Positions 26,777 to 36,357 of a stretch of DNA of 64,000 bases are shown piece by piece. Numbering within the stretch: the first letter of the stretch is position 1; each line of letters opens with the position of its first letter. This stretch comes from Paraburkholderia bryophila (GTDB lineage Bacteria; Pseudomonadota; Gammaproteobacteria; Burkholderiales; Burkholderiaceae). The notes under the pieces are model-generated. The model ran no database searches. It saw only the letters and a program-made list of their open reading frames with translations, and was not told where the DNA came from. The DNA lies in assembly GCF_013409255.1 (NCBI RefSeq), contig NZ_JACCAS010000001.1:2666001-2730000 (forward strand). The letters are read 5' to 3'. The position numbers were made by a program, and so were the translations under genes.

Positions 26777-29700
26777 ATGTGGATCGTTCGCCTCGCGCTG
26801 CGGCGCCCCTATACCTTTGTCGTGCTGGCCCTGCTCCTGCTGATCGTCGGACCGCTGACGATCCTGCGCACGCCGACCGATATCTTCCCCAACATCGACA
26901 TTCCAGTACTCTCGGTGATCTGGACGTATAACGGCCTGCCCGCGGACGAGATGGAAAAGCGCATCGTGCTCAACTACGAGCGCGGCTTGTCGGTGGCGGT
27001 CAACGATATCGAGCACACGGAATCGACCTCGCTGAACGGCATTGCGGTCATCAAGATCTTTTTCCAGCCGCACGCGAATATCGATGAAGCGCTCGCCGAA
27101 GTCACCGCGCTGTCACAGACGCAATTGCGTTCGCTGCCGCCCGGCATCACGCCGCCGTTCATCCTGCGTTATAACGCGTCGACGGTGCCGATCCTGCGGC
27201 TCGCCCTGTCGTCCGACTCGCTCACCGAACAGGAGCTATTCGACTTCGGCAACAACTTCCTGAAGACGCAGCTCGCCACGGTGCCGGGCGCGTCGGCGCC
27301 GTTGCCGTACGGCGGCAAGCAGCGGCAGATCATGGTCGATATCGACTCGCGCAAATTGCAGGAACGAAATCTGTCGCCGATTGACGTAGTCAACGCAGTC
27401 ACCGCGCAGAACCTGATCCTGCCCTCGGGCACCGCGAAAATCGGCTCGACCGAGTACTCGGTGGAAATGAACGGCAGCCCCGATTCGCTCGCCGGGCTCA
27501 ACAATATTCCGATCAAGTCCACCGCCAACGGCACCGTTTATATCCGCGACGTCGCGCATGTACGCGACGGTTTCCAGCCGCAGACCAATATCGTGCGCGT
27601 GAACGGCCAGCGCGCCGCCTTGCTGACCATCAACAAAAGCGGCAATACGTCCACGCTCGAAATCGTCGACCGTATCAAGAGAATGATGCCGACGCTGCGC
27701 AATCTCGTGCCCGCGTCGCTGAATATCGATCCCGTGGCCGATCAATCGCTGTTCGTGCGGGCGTCGGTGCAGGGCGTGCTGCGCGAGGCGGTGATCGCCG
27801 CCTGCCTCACCGGTTTGATGATTCTGCTGTTCCTCGGCAACTGGCGCGCGACGCTGATCATCGCCGTGTCGATTCCGCTGTCGATGATCACGTCGATCAT
27901 CGCACTCTCCATGCTCGGCGAAACCATCAACATCATGACGCTCGGCGGCCTTGCGCTCGCGGTCGGGATTCTGGTGGACGATGCCACGGTCGCGATCGAA
28001 AACATCAGCCATCAACTGGAGCAGGGCAAGACGCTCGAGCAGGCGATTCTCGACGGCGCGCATCAGATCGCGATTCCGACGCTGGTGTCGACGCTGTCGA
28101 TCTGCATTGTGTTCGTGCCGATGTTTCTGCTGACGGGCGTCGCGCACTACCTGTTCATTCCGCTCGCCGAAGCGGTGGTGTTCGCGATGCTGGCCTCGTA
28201 TTTCTTTTCGCGAACGCTCGTGCCGACGCTCGCGAAATATCTGCTGCGGCATCACCATAAGGCGGCGGATGCGCATCACGCGCCGGCGCAAACGCGCAAT
28301 CCGTTCATGCGCGTGCACTACGCGTTCGAAGGCGGCTTCGAGCGTTTGCGCGAACGTTATCGCGTGTTTCTCGAAGCGCGCGTCGCGCGGCCAGGTCTGT
28401 TCGTCACGCTGTTTCTGGTGTGCTGCGGCGTGTCGATGTTCCTGATGCCGTTCCTCGGCCGCGACTTCTTCCCCGCCGTCGATGCGGGCACCATCGCGCT
28501 GCATCTGCGCGCGAAAACGGGCATGCGGGTCGAGGAAACCGCCGTGGTCACCGATCGCGTCGATACGCGCATACGCCAGTTGATTCCGAAAGAAGAGCTG
28601 CATTCGATCATCGACAACATCGGCCTGCCGGTGTCGGGTATCAACCTGTCGTACAGCAACACCGGCACGATCGGCACCTCGGACGCCGACGTGCTGATCA
28701 CGCTCAATCCCGATCATCACCCGAGCGCCGACTACGTGCGCACGCTGCGGCGCACGCTTACCGACGAATTCCCCGGCGTGCAGTTCGCGTTTCTGCCGGC
28801 GGATATCGTCAGTCAGACGCTCAACTTCGGCATGCCGTCGCCGATCGATATTCAGATCGTGGGGCGTGACGTAGCGGGCAATCGCGTGTTCGCGGCCAGC
28901 CTGCTGAACCGTCTGCGCAAAGTGCCCGGGCTTGCCGACGCGCGCATCCAGCAACCCGCCGACTTGCCGCGCATTTTCATCGACGTGGACCGCACGCGCG
29001 CGCAGCAAGCTGGTTTCACGCAACGCGATATCGCGAGCAACCTGCTGATCACGCTGTCCGGCAGCCAGCAAACCACGCCGACGTTCTGGCTCAATCCGCG
29101 CAATGGCGTCAGCTACAACGTGATCACGGAAGCACCGCAATACACGATCGATTCGCTGCAATCGCTCGCCAACATTCCGCTGAACGCGAACGGCCGCAGC
29201 AATATTCTCGGCTCGCTCGCCACCATGACGCGCGAGGCCGGCAACGCGACGCTGAACCACTACAACGCGCAGACCACCATCGACATTTACGGCACCGCTG
29301 ACGGCCGCGATCTCGGCGGCGTGTCCGACGATATCCGCAAGATCATCGACGACGCCAAGGCCGAGTTGCCCAAGACGTCGAGCGTCGAAGTGCGCGGCCA
29401 GGTGCAGACCATGAACGATTCGTTCTCGGGTCTGTTCGCCGGTCTCGTGTTCGCGATCCTGCTGGTGTATCTGCTGATCGTGGTGAATTTCCAGTCGTGG
29501 CTCGATCCGTTCATCATCATCACGGCGCTGCCGGGTGCGCTCGCGGGCATCGTCTGGATGCTGTTTCTCACGCACACCACGCTGTCGATTCCGGCGCTCA
29601 CCGGCGCAATCATGTGTATCGGCATCGCGACCGCGAACTCGATTCTGGTGATCAGCTTCGCGCGTGAACGCCTGCTCGAACACGGCGACGCGACGCGCGC

Positions 29701-29959
29701 CGCGATCGAAGCGGGCTTCACGCGTTTCCGTCCGGTGCTGATGACGGCGCTCGCGATGGTGATCGGCATGGTGCCGATGGCGATCGGTCTCGGCGAAGGC
29801 GGCGAGCAGAATGCGCCGCTCGGGCGCGCGGTGATCGGCGGCTTGACGATCGGCACGTTGGCCACGCTAATTTTCGTTCCGGTGGTGTTCTCGATGATCT
29901 ATCGTCGACTCGCGGCGCGGCGTTTGCGCGCGGCGGAGCATGTGGTGCAGAAGCCATGA
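26777..29959 (+). CDS. RND-family efflux permease
   Basis: The 1060-residue protein has the duplicated RND layout: TM1, a large periplasmic loop, six TMs, TM7, a second loop and five TMs. The first TM begins MWIVRLALRRPYTFVVLALL. The proton-relay aspartates appear in LAVGILVDDATVAIENI of TM4. The C-terminal half has ATANSILVISFARE and RPVLMTALAMVIGMVPMA. The family is closer to uncharacterised or MdtB-like multidrug pumps than to CusA: the Met triad and metal motifs are not evident. It forms a tripartite pump with the next two gene products. No repressor gene is adjacent. Confidence 0.92.
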   Translation: MWIVRLALRRPYTFVVLALLLLIVGPLTILRTPTDIFPNIDIPVLSVIWTYNGLPADEMEKRIVLNYERGLSVAVNDIEHTESTSLNGIAVIKIFFQPHANIDEALAEVTALSQTQLRSLPPGITPPFILRYNASTVPILRLALSSDSLTEQELFDFGNNFLKTQLATVPGASAPLPYGGKQRQIMVDIDSRKLQERNLSPIDVVNAVTAQNLILPSGTAKIGSTEYSVEMNGSPDSLAGLNNIPIKSTANGTVYIRDVAHVRDGFQPQTNIVRVNGQRAALLTINKSGNTSTLEIVDRIKRMMPTLRNLVPASLNIDPVADQSLFVRASVQGVLREAVIAACLTGLMILLFLGNWRATLIIAVSIPLSMITSIIALSMLGETINIMTLGGLALAVGILVDDATVAIENISHQLEQGKTLEQAILDGAHQIAIPTLVSTLSICIVFVPMFLLTGVAHYLFIPLAEAVVFAMLASYFFSRTLVPTLAKYLLRHHHKAADAHHAPAQTRNPFMRVHYAFEGGFERLRERYRVFLEARVARPGLFVTLFLVCCGVSMFLMPFLGRDFFPAVDAGTIALHLRAKTGMRVEETAVVTDRVDTRIRQLIPKEELHSIIDNIGLPVSGINLSYSNTGTIGTSDADVLITLNPDHHPSADYVRTLRRTLTDEFPGVQFAFLPADIVSQTLNFGMPSPIDIQIVGRDVAGNRVFAASLLNRLRKVPGLADARIQQPADLPRIFIDVDRTRAQQAGFTQRDIASNLLITLSGSQQTTPTFWLNPRNGVSYNVITEAPQYTIDSLQSLANIPLNANGRSNILGSLATMTREAGNATLNHYNAQTTIDIYGTADGRDLGGVSDDIRKIIDDAKAELPKTSSVEVRGQVQTMNDSFSGLFAGLVFAILLVYLLIVVNFQSWLDPFIIITALPGALAGIVWMLFLTHTTLSIPALTGAIMCIGIATANSILVISFARERLLEHGDATRAAIEAGFTRFRPVLMTALAMVIGMVPMAIGLGEGGEQNAPLGRAVIGGLTIGTLATLIFVPVVFSMIYRRLAARRLRAAEHVVQKP

Positions 29960-30041
29960 CGCGCATCGTGGCGGCGAACGCAATGGCGAGCATCACAAGA
30001 GGCAGCGCTGACTGCCCACGCATCTTCACAGGGGAAGTTTG

Positions 30042-31361
30042 ATGGAAGCACACCGTCCGGATGGTTCCGGCACCTCGCACGAACCGGCGAAAAGTAAACG
30101 CACGCGATTGATCGTTGTGGCCGTGGCCGTGGTGGTGATCGCTCTCGCCGCGCAAGGCATCTGGTCACGCCACGACGCGCACGCCGCGCTCGAACGCGAT
30201 GCCGAACACGCGAGCCAGACGAGCGTGGAAGTCGTGCGACCGCAAAAATCGACGGCAGGGCTCGATCTCGTGCTGCCGGGCAACGTGCAGGCCTTTCTCG
30301 ACACGCCGATCTACGCGCGCACCAACGGCTATCTGAAGAAGTGGTACGCGGACATCGGCGCGCACGTGAAAAACGGCCAACTGCTCGCCGAAATCGATAC
30401 GCCGGAAGTGGACGATCAACTGCGCGCCGCGCGCGCCGATCTCGCGAATGCCGACGCCAACTACGCGCTCGCGAAAAGCACCGCCGACCGCTGGACCGAC
30501 ATGCTGAAAAGCAAGTCGGTGTCGAAGCAGGAAACCGACGAGAAAGTCGGCGACATGCTGGCGAAGAAAGGTACGCTCGACGCGGCGCGCTTCAATGTTG
30601 CGCGTCTGGAAAAGACGCAATCGTTCCAGAAGGTCTACGCGCCGTTCGACGGCATCGTCACGGCGCGCAACGTGGATGTCGGCGCGCTGATCGACGCGGG
30701 CAGCTCGGGCGGACCGGCAAAGGAACTGTTCCACGTCGCGCAGGCCGACCGCTTGCGGGTGTATGTGAACGTGCCGCAGGCCTACGCACAACAGGTGCGC
30801 GCACAACAAACGGCGTTTCTGACGCTGACCGAGACGCCGTCGAAACACTATCCCGGGACGGTGGCGCGCACGGCGGGCGCGGTGGATCCACAACAGCGCA
30901 CCATGCTGGTCGAAGTGGACGTCGACAATCGCAACGGCGATTTGCTGCCCGGCGCATATGCGCAGGTGCATTTCGCGTTGGGCACGGGCGCGGCGCCGTT
31001 CACGCTGCCGGGCAATGCGTTTCTGTTCCGGCCGGACGGCGTGAAGGTCGCGACCGTGGACGCGCAGCACAAGGTGAAGCTGATCACGGTGTCGCTGGGC
31101 ACGGACTTCGGTACGCGTGTGGCGGTCGCGTCGGGTTTGCAGGGCAACGAGCAGGTGATTCTGAACCCGCAGGATTCGATCGTCGATGGGGCGCCGGTGC
31201 GGATCGTGCCGCGAGAGGGGGCTTCGGGTGCTTCGGGTGCAGCGGCGAACGGTGAAGGTTCGGCCGGCGCGTCCGGTGCGCCCGGCGCGGCTGCAAACAC
31301 ACCGGCTGCTCACTTTGCCGCTCACTCTGTCGCGAGTCCATCCGCGAGCGCATCGTCATGA
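30042..31361 (+). CDS. RND efflux periplasmic adaptor (membrane fusion protein)
   Basis: The 439-residue start at ATG 30042 has AGGGGAAG just upstream. One N-terminal hydrophobic segment (residues about 23-40) anchors the protein. Lipoyl halves (DTPIYARTNGYLKKWYADIG and FDGIVTARNVDVGALID) flank an alpha-helical hairpin, followed by beta-barrel and membrane-proximal domains. The last 50 residues are an Ala/Ser/Gly-rich tail of low complexity. It links the RND permease to the outer-membrane channel. Its stop overlaps the next gene at ATGA, so they are translationally coupled. Confidence 0.92.
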   Translation: MEAHRPDGSGTSHEPAKSKRTRLIVVAVAVVVIALAAQGIWSRHDAHAALERDAEHASQTSVEVVRPQKSTAGLDLVLPGNVQAFLDTPIYARTNGYLKKWYADIGAHVKNGQLLAEIDTPEVDDQLRAARADLANADANYALAKSTADRWTDMLKSKSVSKQETDEKVGDMLAKKGTLDAARFNVARLEKTQSFQKVYAPFDGIVTARNVDVGALIDAGSSGGPAKELFHVAQADRLRVYVNVPQAYAQQVRAQQTAFLTLTETPSKHYPGTVARTAGAVDPQQRTMLVEVDVDNRNGDLLPGAYAQVHFALGTGAAPFTLPGNAFLFRPDGVKVATVDAQHKVKLITVSLGTDFGTRVAVASGLQGNEQVILNPQDSIVDGAPVRIVPREGASGASGAAANGEGSAGASGAPGAAANTPAAHFAAHSVASPSASASS

Positions 31362-32920
31362 ACGCGCCAACGCCCCCCTCGCGCCGCGTTCGCGCGCCGC
31401 AACTCAAGCGCGTCAGCGATCGCGCGCCTCAGCTCACGCGCATCACCTTGCGCACGTCGGCGTTGGCGCTCGCTTCAGTCTGTCTGCTCGCCGCCTGCAC
31501 CGTCGGCCCCGACTACGTCAAACCACCGGCGGCGACCGCCGCCACCTACAAGGAACTCGAAGGCACCGGCTGGATGCCCGCGCAACCCGCCGACACGCTC
31601 ACGCGCGGCGCCTGGTGGAACGTCTACGCCGATCCATCGCTCGACGCTCTCGAACAGCAGGTCGCCACCGCGAACCAGACCGTGCAGGCCGCCGAAGCGC
31701 GTTTTCGCGCCGCCCGCGCAACAGTCGCGCAATATCGCTCGACTTACTTCCCGGTGGTCAGCGCGAACGGCGACTATTCGCGCGCACGGGGTTCGAGCAA
31801 CGTGCTGCACAAGTCGACCGCCGGCCTCACGCTGAACGACTACCTCGTGCAAGCCGATGCATCGTGGGAGCCGGACTTGTGGGGCCGCGTGTCGCGCAGC
31901 GTCGAAGGCGCGAAGGCCGAAGCGCAGGCGAGTGCCGCCGACGTCGACGCCGCGCTGCTGTCCATGCAAGCCGAACTCGCGACCGATTACTTCGAATTGC
32001 GCGGGCTCGATCAGGAACGCCAGCTTCTCGACGACACGATCAAGGCCTACACGGAAGCGCTCGATCTGACGCAGCACCGCTACGCCGGCGGCATCGCCAC
32101 CGACGCCGACGTCGCGCAGGCGCAAACGCAACTGAAGACCACCCAGGCGCAAGCACTCGACATTGGCGTGCAGCGCGCACAACTTGAACATGCGATCGCG
32201 ATTCTGACCGGCCAGCCGCCTTCGACGTTTTCACTGCCGGTGGCGCCGCTCGTCGCGGTGCCGGTCGTGGCCGCTGCGGGCGTGCCGTCGGCATTGCTCG
32301 AACGACGCCCCGACATCGCGGCGGCCGAACGCCATATCGCCGACATGAACGCGCAGATCGGCGTGGCGACGGCGGCGTTTTTCCCCAGCCTGATTCTGTC
32401 GGTAACGGGCGGCCTCGAAGCGACCAACTACAGCCAATGGCTGGTGACGCCGAGCCGGCTGTGGTCGCTCGGACCGGCGCTGGCCGGCACGCTGCTCGAC
32501 TTCGGCGGACGCGCGGCGGTGAAGGAACAGGCCCGCGCGCACTACGACGAAAGCGTCGCGCAATATCGGCAGACGGTGCTGAGCGCATTCGGCGAAGTCG
32601 AGGACAACCTGGCCGCGTTGCGCGTGCTCGAACAGGAAGCCGCCGCGCAGGACGACGCCGTCGCCGCCGCGCAGCGTTCGCTGGCGGTCATCTCGAACCG
32701 CTACAAGAACGGCGCGATCACCTATCTCGATGTCGTCGTCGCGCAGACCACCGCGCTGACCAACGAGCGCAACGCGGTGTCGATCGCGCGCCGCCGGATG
32801 GCCGCGAGCGTCGCGTTGATCAAGGCATTGGGCGGCGGCTGGGATGCGTCCGCGCTGCCCACCGACGAACAGATCGTGCATCCGGCAACGGCGGCGAGCG
32901 AGGCGGCGGCGCACGGGTAG
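31358..32920 (+). CDS. NodT-family outer-membrane efflux lipoprotein
   Basis: The 520-residue protein has a long basic N-region, a hydrophobic segment and the lipobox LLAAC with Cys47, then TVGPDYVKPP typical of OprM/NodT lipoproteins. Two outer_membrane efflux repeats follow, with the family markers SWEPDLWGRVSRSVEGAKAE and ERRPDIAAAERHIADMNAQIG. It is the trimeric exit channel of the tripartite pump. The start ATG overlaps the adaptor stop by 4 bp. The C-terminus ends without an obvious terminator before the MFS gene. Confidence 0.92.
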   Translation: MNAPTPPSRRVRAPQLKRVSDRAPQLTRITLRTSALALASVCLLAACTVGPDYVKPPAATAATYKELEGTGWMPAQPADTLTRGAWWNVYADPSLDALEQQVATANQTVQAAEARFRAARATVAQYRSTYFPVVSANGDYSRARGSSNVLHKSTAGLTLNDYLVQADASWEPDLWGRVSRSVEGAKAEAQASAADVDAALLSMQAELATDYFELRGLDQERQLLDDTIKAYTEALDLTQHRYAGGIATDADVAQAQTQLKTTQAQALDIGVQRAQLEHAIAILTGQPPSTFSLPVAPLVAVPVVAAAGVPSALLERRPDIAAAERHIADMNAQIGVATAAFFPSLILSVTGGLEATNYSQWLVTPSRLWSLGPALAGTLLDFGGRAAVKEQARAHYDESVAQYRQTVLSAFGEVEDNLAALRVLEQEAAAQDDAVAAAQRSLAVISNRYKNGAITYLDVVVAQTTALTNERNAVSIARRRMAASVALIKALGGGWDASALPTDEQIVHPATAASEAAAHG

Positions 32921-33003
32921 TGCCCGGCTCGCCGATCCACACGGCCTTTTCAGCGTATTCTTAACACCTTCGACTCACCCGCGCTCGCCAAGGAGATTGT
33001 TTC

Positions 33004-34323
33004 GTGACCGCGTCGCCGGAATCCCACCGGACTGCTACTTCGGCTGTTCCCCCTTCGTCTGCATCGTCCGCCTCGCCCGCCTCGTCGAGCGCGTCCACGT
33101 CCGACACGCCCGACATCGCCAGTCTCTCCTACCTCGAACGCGGCACGCGAGCCTACTGGCGCGCCAGCATCGCGCTGCTGTTCGCCGGCTACGCCACGTT
33201 CTCGCTGATGTACTGCGTGCAGCCTCTGCTGCCCTCCTTTTCAGCCGCGTTCAACGTGACGCCCGCGCAAAGCAGCCTGTCGCTGTCGGTGACCACGGCG
33301 GCGCTCGCGCTCGCCATCTTCATCGCCGGATTCGTATCGGAAGGCTGGAGCCGTCACAAGCTGATGACGATGTCGCTCACCGTGTCGGCGCTACTGACGA
33401 TCGGCGTGTCGATCGCGCCGCAGTGGCATCAGTTGCTGGTATTGCGCGCGCTTGAAGGGCTCGCGCTCGGCGGCGTGCCGGCCGTCGCGATGGCGTACCT
33501 CGCCGAGGAAGTCCATCCCGACGGGCTCGGTCTCGCGATGGGCCTCTACGTCGGCGGCACGGCGATCGGCGGCATGGCGGGGCGCGTGATTACGGGCGTC
33601 GTGGCGGATCTGTTTTCATGGCGGGTGGCGATCGGCACGATCGGCGTGCTCGGCATTCTGTCGATGCTCGCCTTTCGCGCGCTGCTGCCGCCGTCGCGTC
33701 ATTTCGTGCCGCGGCGTGGACTCGGTTTCGGCCATCACCGCAATGCCTTACTGAAGCAGTTCACGCGGCCTGGTTTGCCATTGCTGTTTCTGCTCGGCTT
33801 CGTGCTGATGGGCAGTTTCGTGACGCTGTACAACTACATCGGCTACCGGTTGCTCGCGCCGCCTTACCAGTTGAACCAGACGGAGATCGGTGCGATCTTC
33901 ATCGTCTATCTGACGGGCGTGGTCGCGTCGCCGTGGTCGGGACGCATGGCCGATACCTTCGGCCGCGCACGCGTGCTCATGGCGAGCCTGCTGTTGATGG
34001 CGCTCGGTCTCGCCCTCACGCTGTTGCACCCGCTCGCGGCGATCGCGCTCGGCATTGCCTGCGTAACGTTCGGTTTCTTCGCCGGACACTCGGTGGCAAG
34101 CGGCTGGGTCGGACGCCTCGCGAAAGAGGCCAAGGGCCAAGCCGCTGCGCTGTATCTGCTCGCGTATTACATCGGCTCGAGCGTGGTCGGCTCTTATGGC
34201 GGCCACATCTGGGCCGACTATGGATGGAACGGTGTCGCGGGACTCGTCGGTGTGCTGCTCGTGATCGGCATGCTGGCGGCACTTCGCTTGCGTGGACATG
34301 AACGCGAACGCGCCACGGTCTGA
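33004..34323 (+). CDS. MFS transporter, YnfM-like
   Basis: The 439-residue protein starts at GTG 33004 with AAGGAGATTG upstream. The first 45 residues are a Ser/Ala-rich cytoplasmic tail unusual for the family. Twelve hydrophobic helices follow. LMYCVQPLLPSFSAAFNV in TM1 and LEGLALGGVPAVAMAYLAEE in TM4-5 fit the YnfM/arabinose-efflux-like subgroup. It probably exports a small molecule at the inner membrane. It lies 83 bp after the efflux operon and could be cotranscribed. Substrate unknown. Confidence 0.88.
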   Translation: MTASPESHRTATSAVPPSSASSASPASSSASTSDTPDIASLSYLERGTRAYWRASIALLFAGYATFSLMYCVQPLLPSFSAAFNVTPAQSSLSLSVTTAALALAIFIAGFVSEGWSRHKLMTMSLTVSALLTIGVSIAPQWHQLLVLRALEGLALGGVPAVAMAYLAEEVHPDGLGLAMGLYVGGTAIGGMAGRVITGVVADLFSWRVAIGTIGVLGILSMLAFRALLPPSRHFVPRRGLGFGHHRNALLKQFTRPGLPLLFLLGFVLMGSFVTLYNYIGYRLLAPPYQLNQTEIGAIFIVYLTGVVASPWSGRMADTFGRARVLMASLLLMALGLALTLLHPLAAIALGIACVTFGFFAGHSVASGWVGRLAKEAKGQAAALYLLAYYIGSSVVGSYGGHIWADYGWNGVAGLVGVLLVIGMLAALRLRGHERERATV

Positions 34324-34596
34324 CGGCTGACGCTTCGATCCGCTCTGCATCGAAAAACCGCAAAAGGAAAGGCCAGTGTAAGCAAACGCTTCACTGTTTT
34401 CGTCCCATTTGCTGCGCCGCGCCAATCGCGGCAAGCCTTGGCGCGCCGGGTTCAGCGGCTTGCGAATAGCCGCTGCAGCGCCGCAAAGCGAAGCGATGAC
34501 GGTCGAACCGTCTCCTATACTCGAATCGAGCCGGGCAGTTGCATGACGCCAACATGGCGCCGCTGCCTACGCCAGTATCAGGTTACGGAGACGACT

Positions 34597-34782
34597 ATGA
34601 CGACCTACTTCACGATCGGCGATTTCATCCTGGTGATTCCGATGGCACTAGCCGGCGCTCTGTTTGTCGGCGCGCTGCCCTGCAAGACGGAGTTTCGGCA
34701 CAACGTGCTACGCGTGCTCGGCGCACTGATCGGCGTGGTCTTCGCGGTCGTGCTGGTCGAAGGTCTGCCGGCGCTGGTCTAG
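34597..34782 (+). CDS. Small membrane protein (61 residues)
   Basis: The ATG at 34597 follows ACGGAG. Two hydrophobic segments are visible: ILVIPMALAGALFVGALPC and LGALIGVVFAVVLVEGL, separated by a basic loop KTEFRHN. A longer frame starting at 34438 lacks a ribosome site and has atypical codon use. No family is recognised. A strong terminator begins 12 bp after the stop, supporting a real transcription unit. Confidence 0.6.
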   Translation: MTTYFTIGDFILVIPMALAGALFVGALPCKTEFRHNVLRVLGALIGVVFAVVLVEGLPALV

Positions 34783-34793
34783 CGAAACCGGCG

Positions 34794-34822
34794 AAAAAAA
34801 GCCGCCTCACGGGCGGCTTTTT
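34794..34822. terminator. Rho-independent terminator, probably bidirectional
   Basis: GCCGCC (34801-34806), loop, GGCGGC (34812-34817), preceded by seven A and followed by five T. It lies between the small membrane gene and the convergent aldo-keto reductase. Confidence 0.9.
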
Positions 34823-34869
34823 CTGTTGCTACTGCTGCGGCAACGACAACGGCATGAACGCGCCGGGGA

Positions 34870-35913
34870 TCAGATCGCCTGATCCGTCGACGGTTTTTCC
34901 CACAGGTTGATGCCGCCTTCGGTCGCGTAGCGGTCGATCTCCGCGAGCTCGTCTTTCGAGAACGCGAGGTTCTTCAACGCGCCCACGTTTTCACGCACCT
35001 GCTCCGCACGGCTCGCGCCGATCAGCACCGAGGTCACGCGCGGGTCGCGCAACGCCCAGGCGAGCGCCATTTGCGCGAGGCTCTGGCCGCGACGCTGCGC
35101 GATGTCGTTGAGCTTGCGCACGTGCTCGATGTTCTGCTCGCTCAAATGCTCCTGCTTCAACGAACCGCCGCCCGGCTTATTGACGCGTGCGTCTTGCGGC
35201 ACGCCGTTCAGATACTTGCCGGTCAGCAGACCTTGCGCGAGCGGCGTGAACGCGATCGACCCCGCGCCGACCTGCTCCAGCGTATCCAGCAACTCGTGCT
35301 CGATCCAGCGGTTGAGCATGTTGTATGCGGGCTGATGGATCAGCAGCGGCACTTTGTATTCGGCGAGCAGCTTCGCCATTTCAAGCGTCTTGCTGGCCGA
35401 GTACGACGAAATCCCGATGTACAGCGCCTTGCCTTGCTGCACGGCAGTGGCCAACGCGCCGGCGGTTTCTTCGAGCGGCGTATCGGCATCGAAACGATGC
35501 GAATAGAAAATGTCGACGTAGTCCAGACCCATGCGCTGCAGGCTCTGGTCGAGACTCGCGAGCACGTACTTGCGCGAGCCGCCGCCCTGGCCGTACGGGC
35601 CCGGCCACATGTCCCAACCGGCCTTCGACGAAATCAGCAGCTCGTCGCGATACGGCTTGAAGTCGTCCTTGAACAGACGGCCGAAGTTGGTTTCGGCGCT
35701 GCCGTACGGCGGCCCGTAATTGTTCGCGAGGTCGAAGTGCGTGATGCCGAGGTCGAAGGCCGTGCGCAGAATGTCGCGCTGCGTGGAGATCGGCGTGGTA
35801 TCGCCGAAGTTGTGCCACAGGCCGATCGACAGCGCCGGCAGTTTGAGACCCGACTTGCCGCAGACGCGGTACTGCATGTCCGAATAGCGTTCTGAAGCTG
35901 CTTCGTAAGCCAT
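34870..35913 (-). CDS. gpr: L-glyceraldehyde 3-phosphate reductase-like aldo-keto reductase (YghZ/Gpr)
   Basis: The 347-residue start at ATG 35913 (MAYEAASERY) has AAGGA upstream; the frame is open further but unlike homologues. The match to E. coli YghZ is close throughout: QYRVCGKSGLKLPALSIGLW, FDLGITHFDLANNYGPPYGS, LISSKAGWDMWPGPYG and VTSVLIGASRAEQ. The catalytic Asp-Tyr-Lys-His set of AKR14 enzymes is present in DLANNYG, SSKAG and FYSHR. It reduces aldehydes such as methylglyoxal or L-glyceraldehyde 3-phosphate with NADPH. No operon partner. Confidence 0.92.
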   Translation of the reverse strand: MAYEAASERYSDMQYRVCGKSGLKLPALSIGLWHNFGDTTPISTQRDILRTAFDLGITHFDLANNYGPPYGSAETNFGRLFKDDFKPYRDELLISSKAGWDMWPGPYGQGGGSRKYVLASLDQSLQRMGLDYVDIFYSHRFDADTPLEETAGALATAVQQGKALYIGISSYSASKTLEMAKLLAEYKVPLLIHQPAYNMLNRWIEHELLDTLEQVGAGSIAFTPLAQGLLTGKYLNGVPQDARVNKPGGGSLKQEHLSEQNIEHVRKLNDIAQRRGQSLAQMALAWALRDPRVTSVLIGASRAEQVRENVGALKNLAFSKDELAEIDRYATEGGINLWEKPSTDQAI

Positions 35914-36148
35914 TGCTTGTGTCCTTGAAGTTGAGGTTGCCCAACCAGTGCGGGCGTGAGGCAATCGCATGCTGCGGGAGGCGTACTTCGCGATGTGTCG
36001 TTCGACGTGTTGTCGACGTGTTGTTATAGACGGCTGGTCCGCTATGGTAGCCAATCGACGTGAACCGTGCAGAGGCCCAGTATGCGGGATGGACGATTGC
36101 TTGCACGTCCCCTACACTTTGCGCGGACCGAACTGATGGGAGAAGTAG

Positions 36149-36355
36149 ATGGTGAAGGCGATTTCAATCGCGCTGATTGTCGGCGGTATCGTGCTGCTGT
36201 ATTTCGGCGGACAGGCGTTCAACTCGGTGAGCAGCGAGGTCTCGCGTGTCTTCACGGGTTCGCCGACGAATAAGGCGATCATGCTGATCGTCGCCGGCGT
36301 GGCGGCCACGATCGCCGGGCTGACCGGCGTCGCGTTGTCGGGGCGCAAGCGGTAA
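36149..36355 (+). CDS. DUF3185-family small membrane protein (68 residues)
   Basis: The ATG at 36149 follows GGAGAAG. The protein has two membrane helices, ISIALIVGGIVLLYFGGQAF and IMLIVAGVAATIAGLTGVAL. The linking loop SSEVSRVFTGSPTNKAI is the mark of DUF3185. It ends in GRKR. Function is unknown. It converges on the PhyH gene with a 2-bp gap. Confidence 0.8.
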   Translation: MVKAISIALIVGGIVLLYFGGQAFNSVSSEVSRVFTGSPTNKAIMLIVAGVAATIAGLTGVALSGRKR

Positions 36356-36357
36356 GT

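Noticed and set aside
27236..29683. 815-codon minus-strand frame opposite the RND permease
   Set aside because: Very Arg/His/Asp-rich and without motifs, typical of antisense frames in GC-rich genes.
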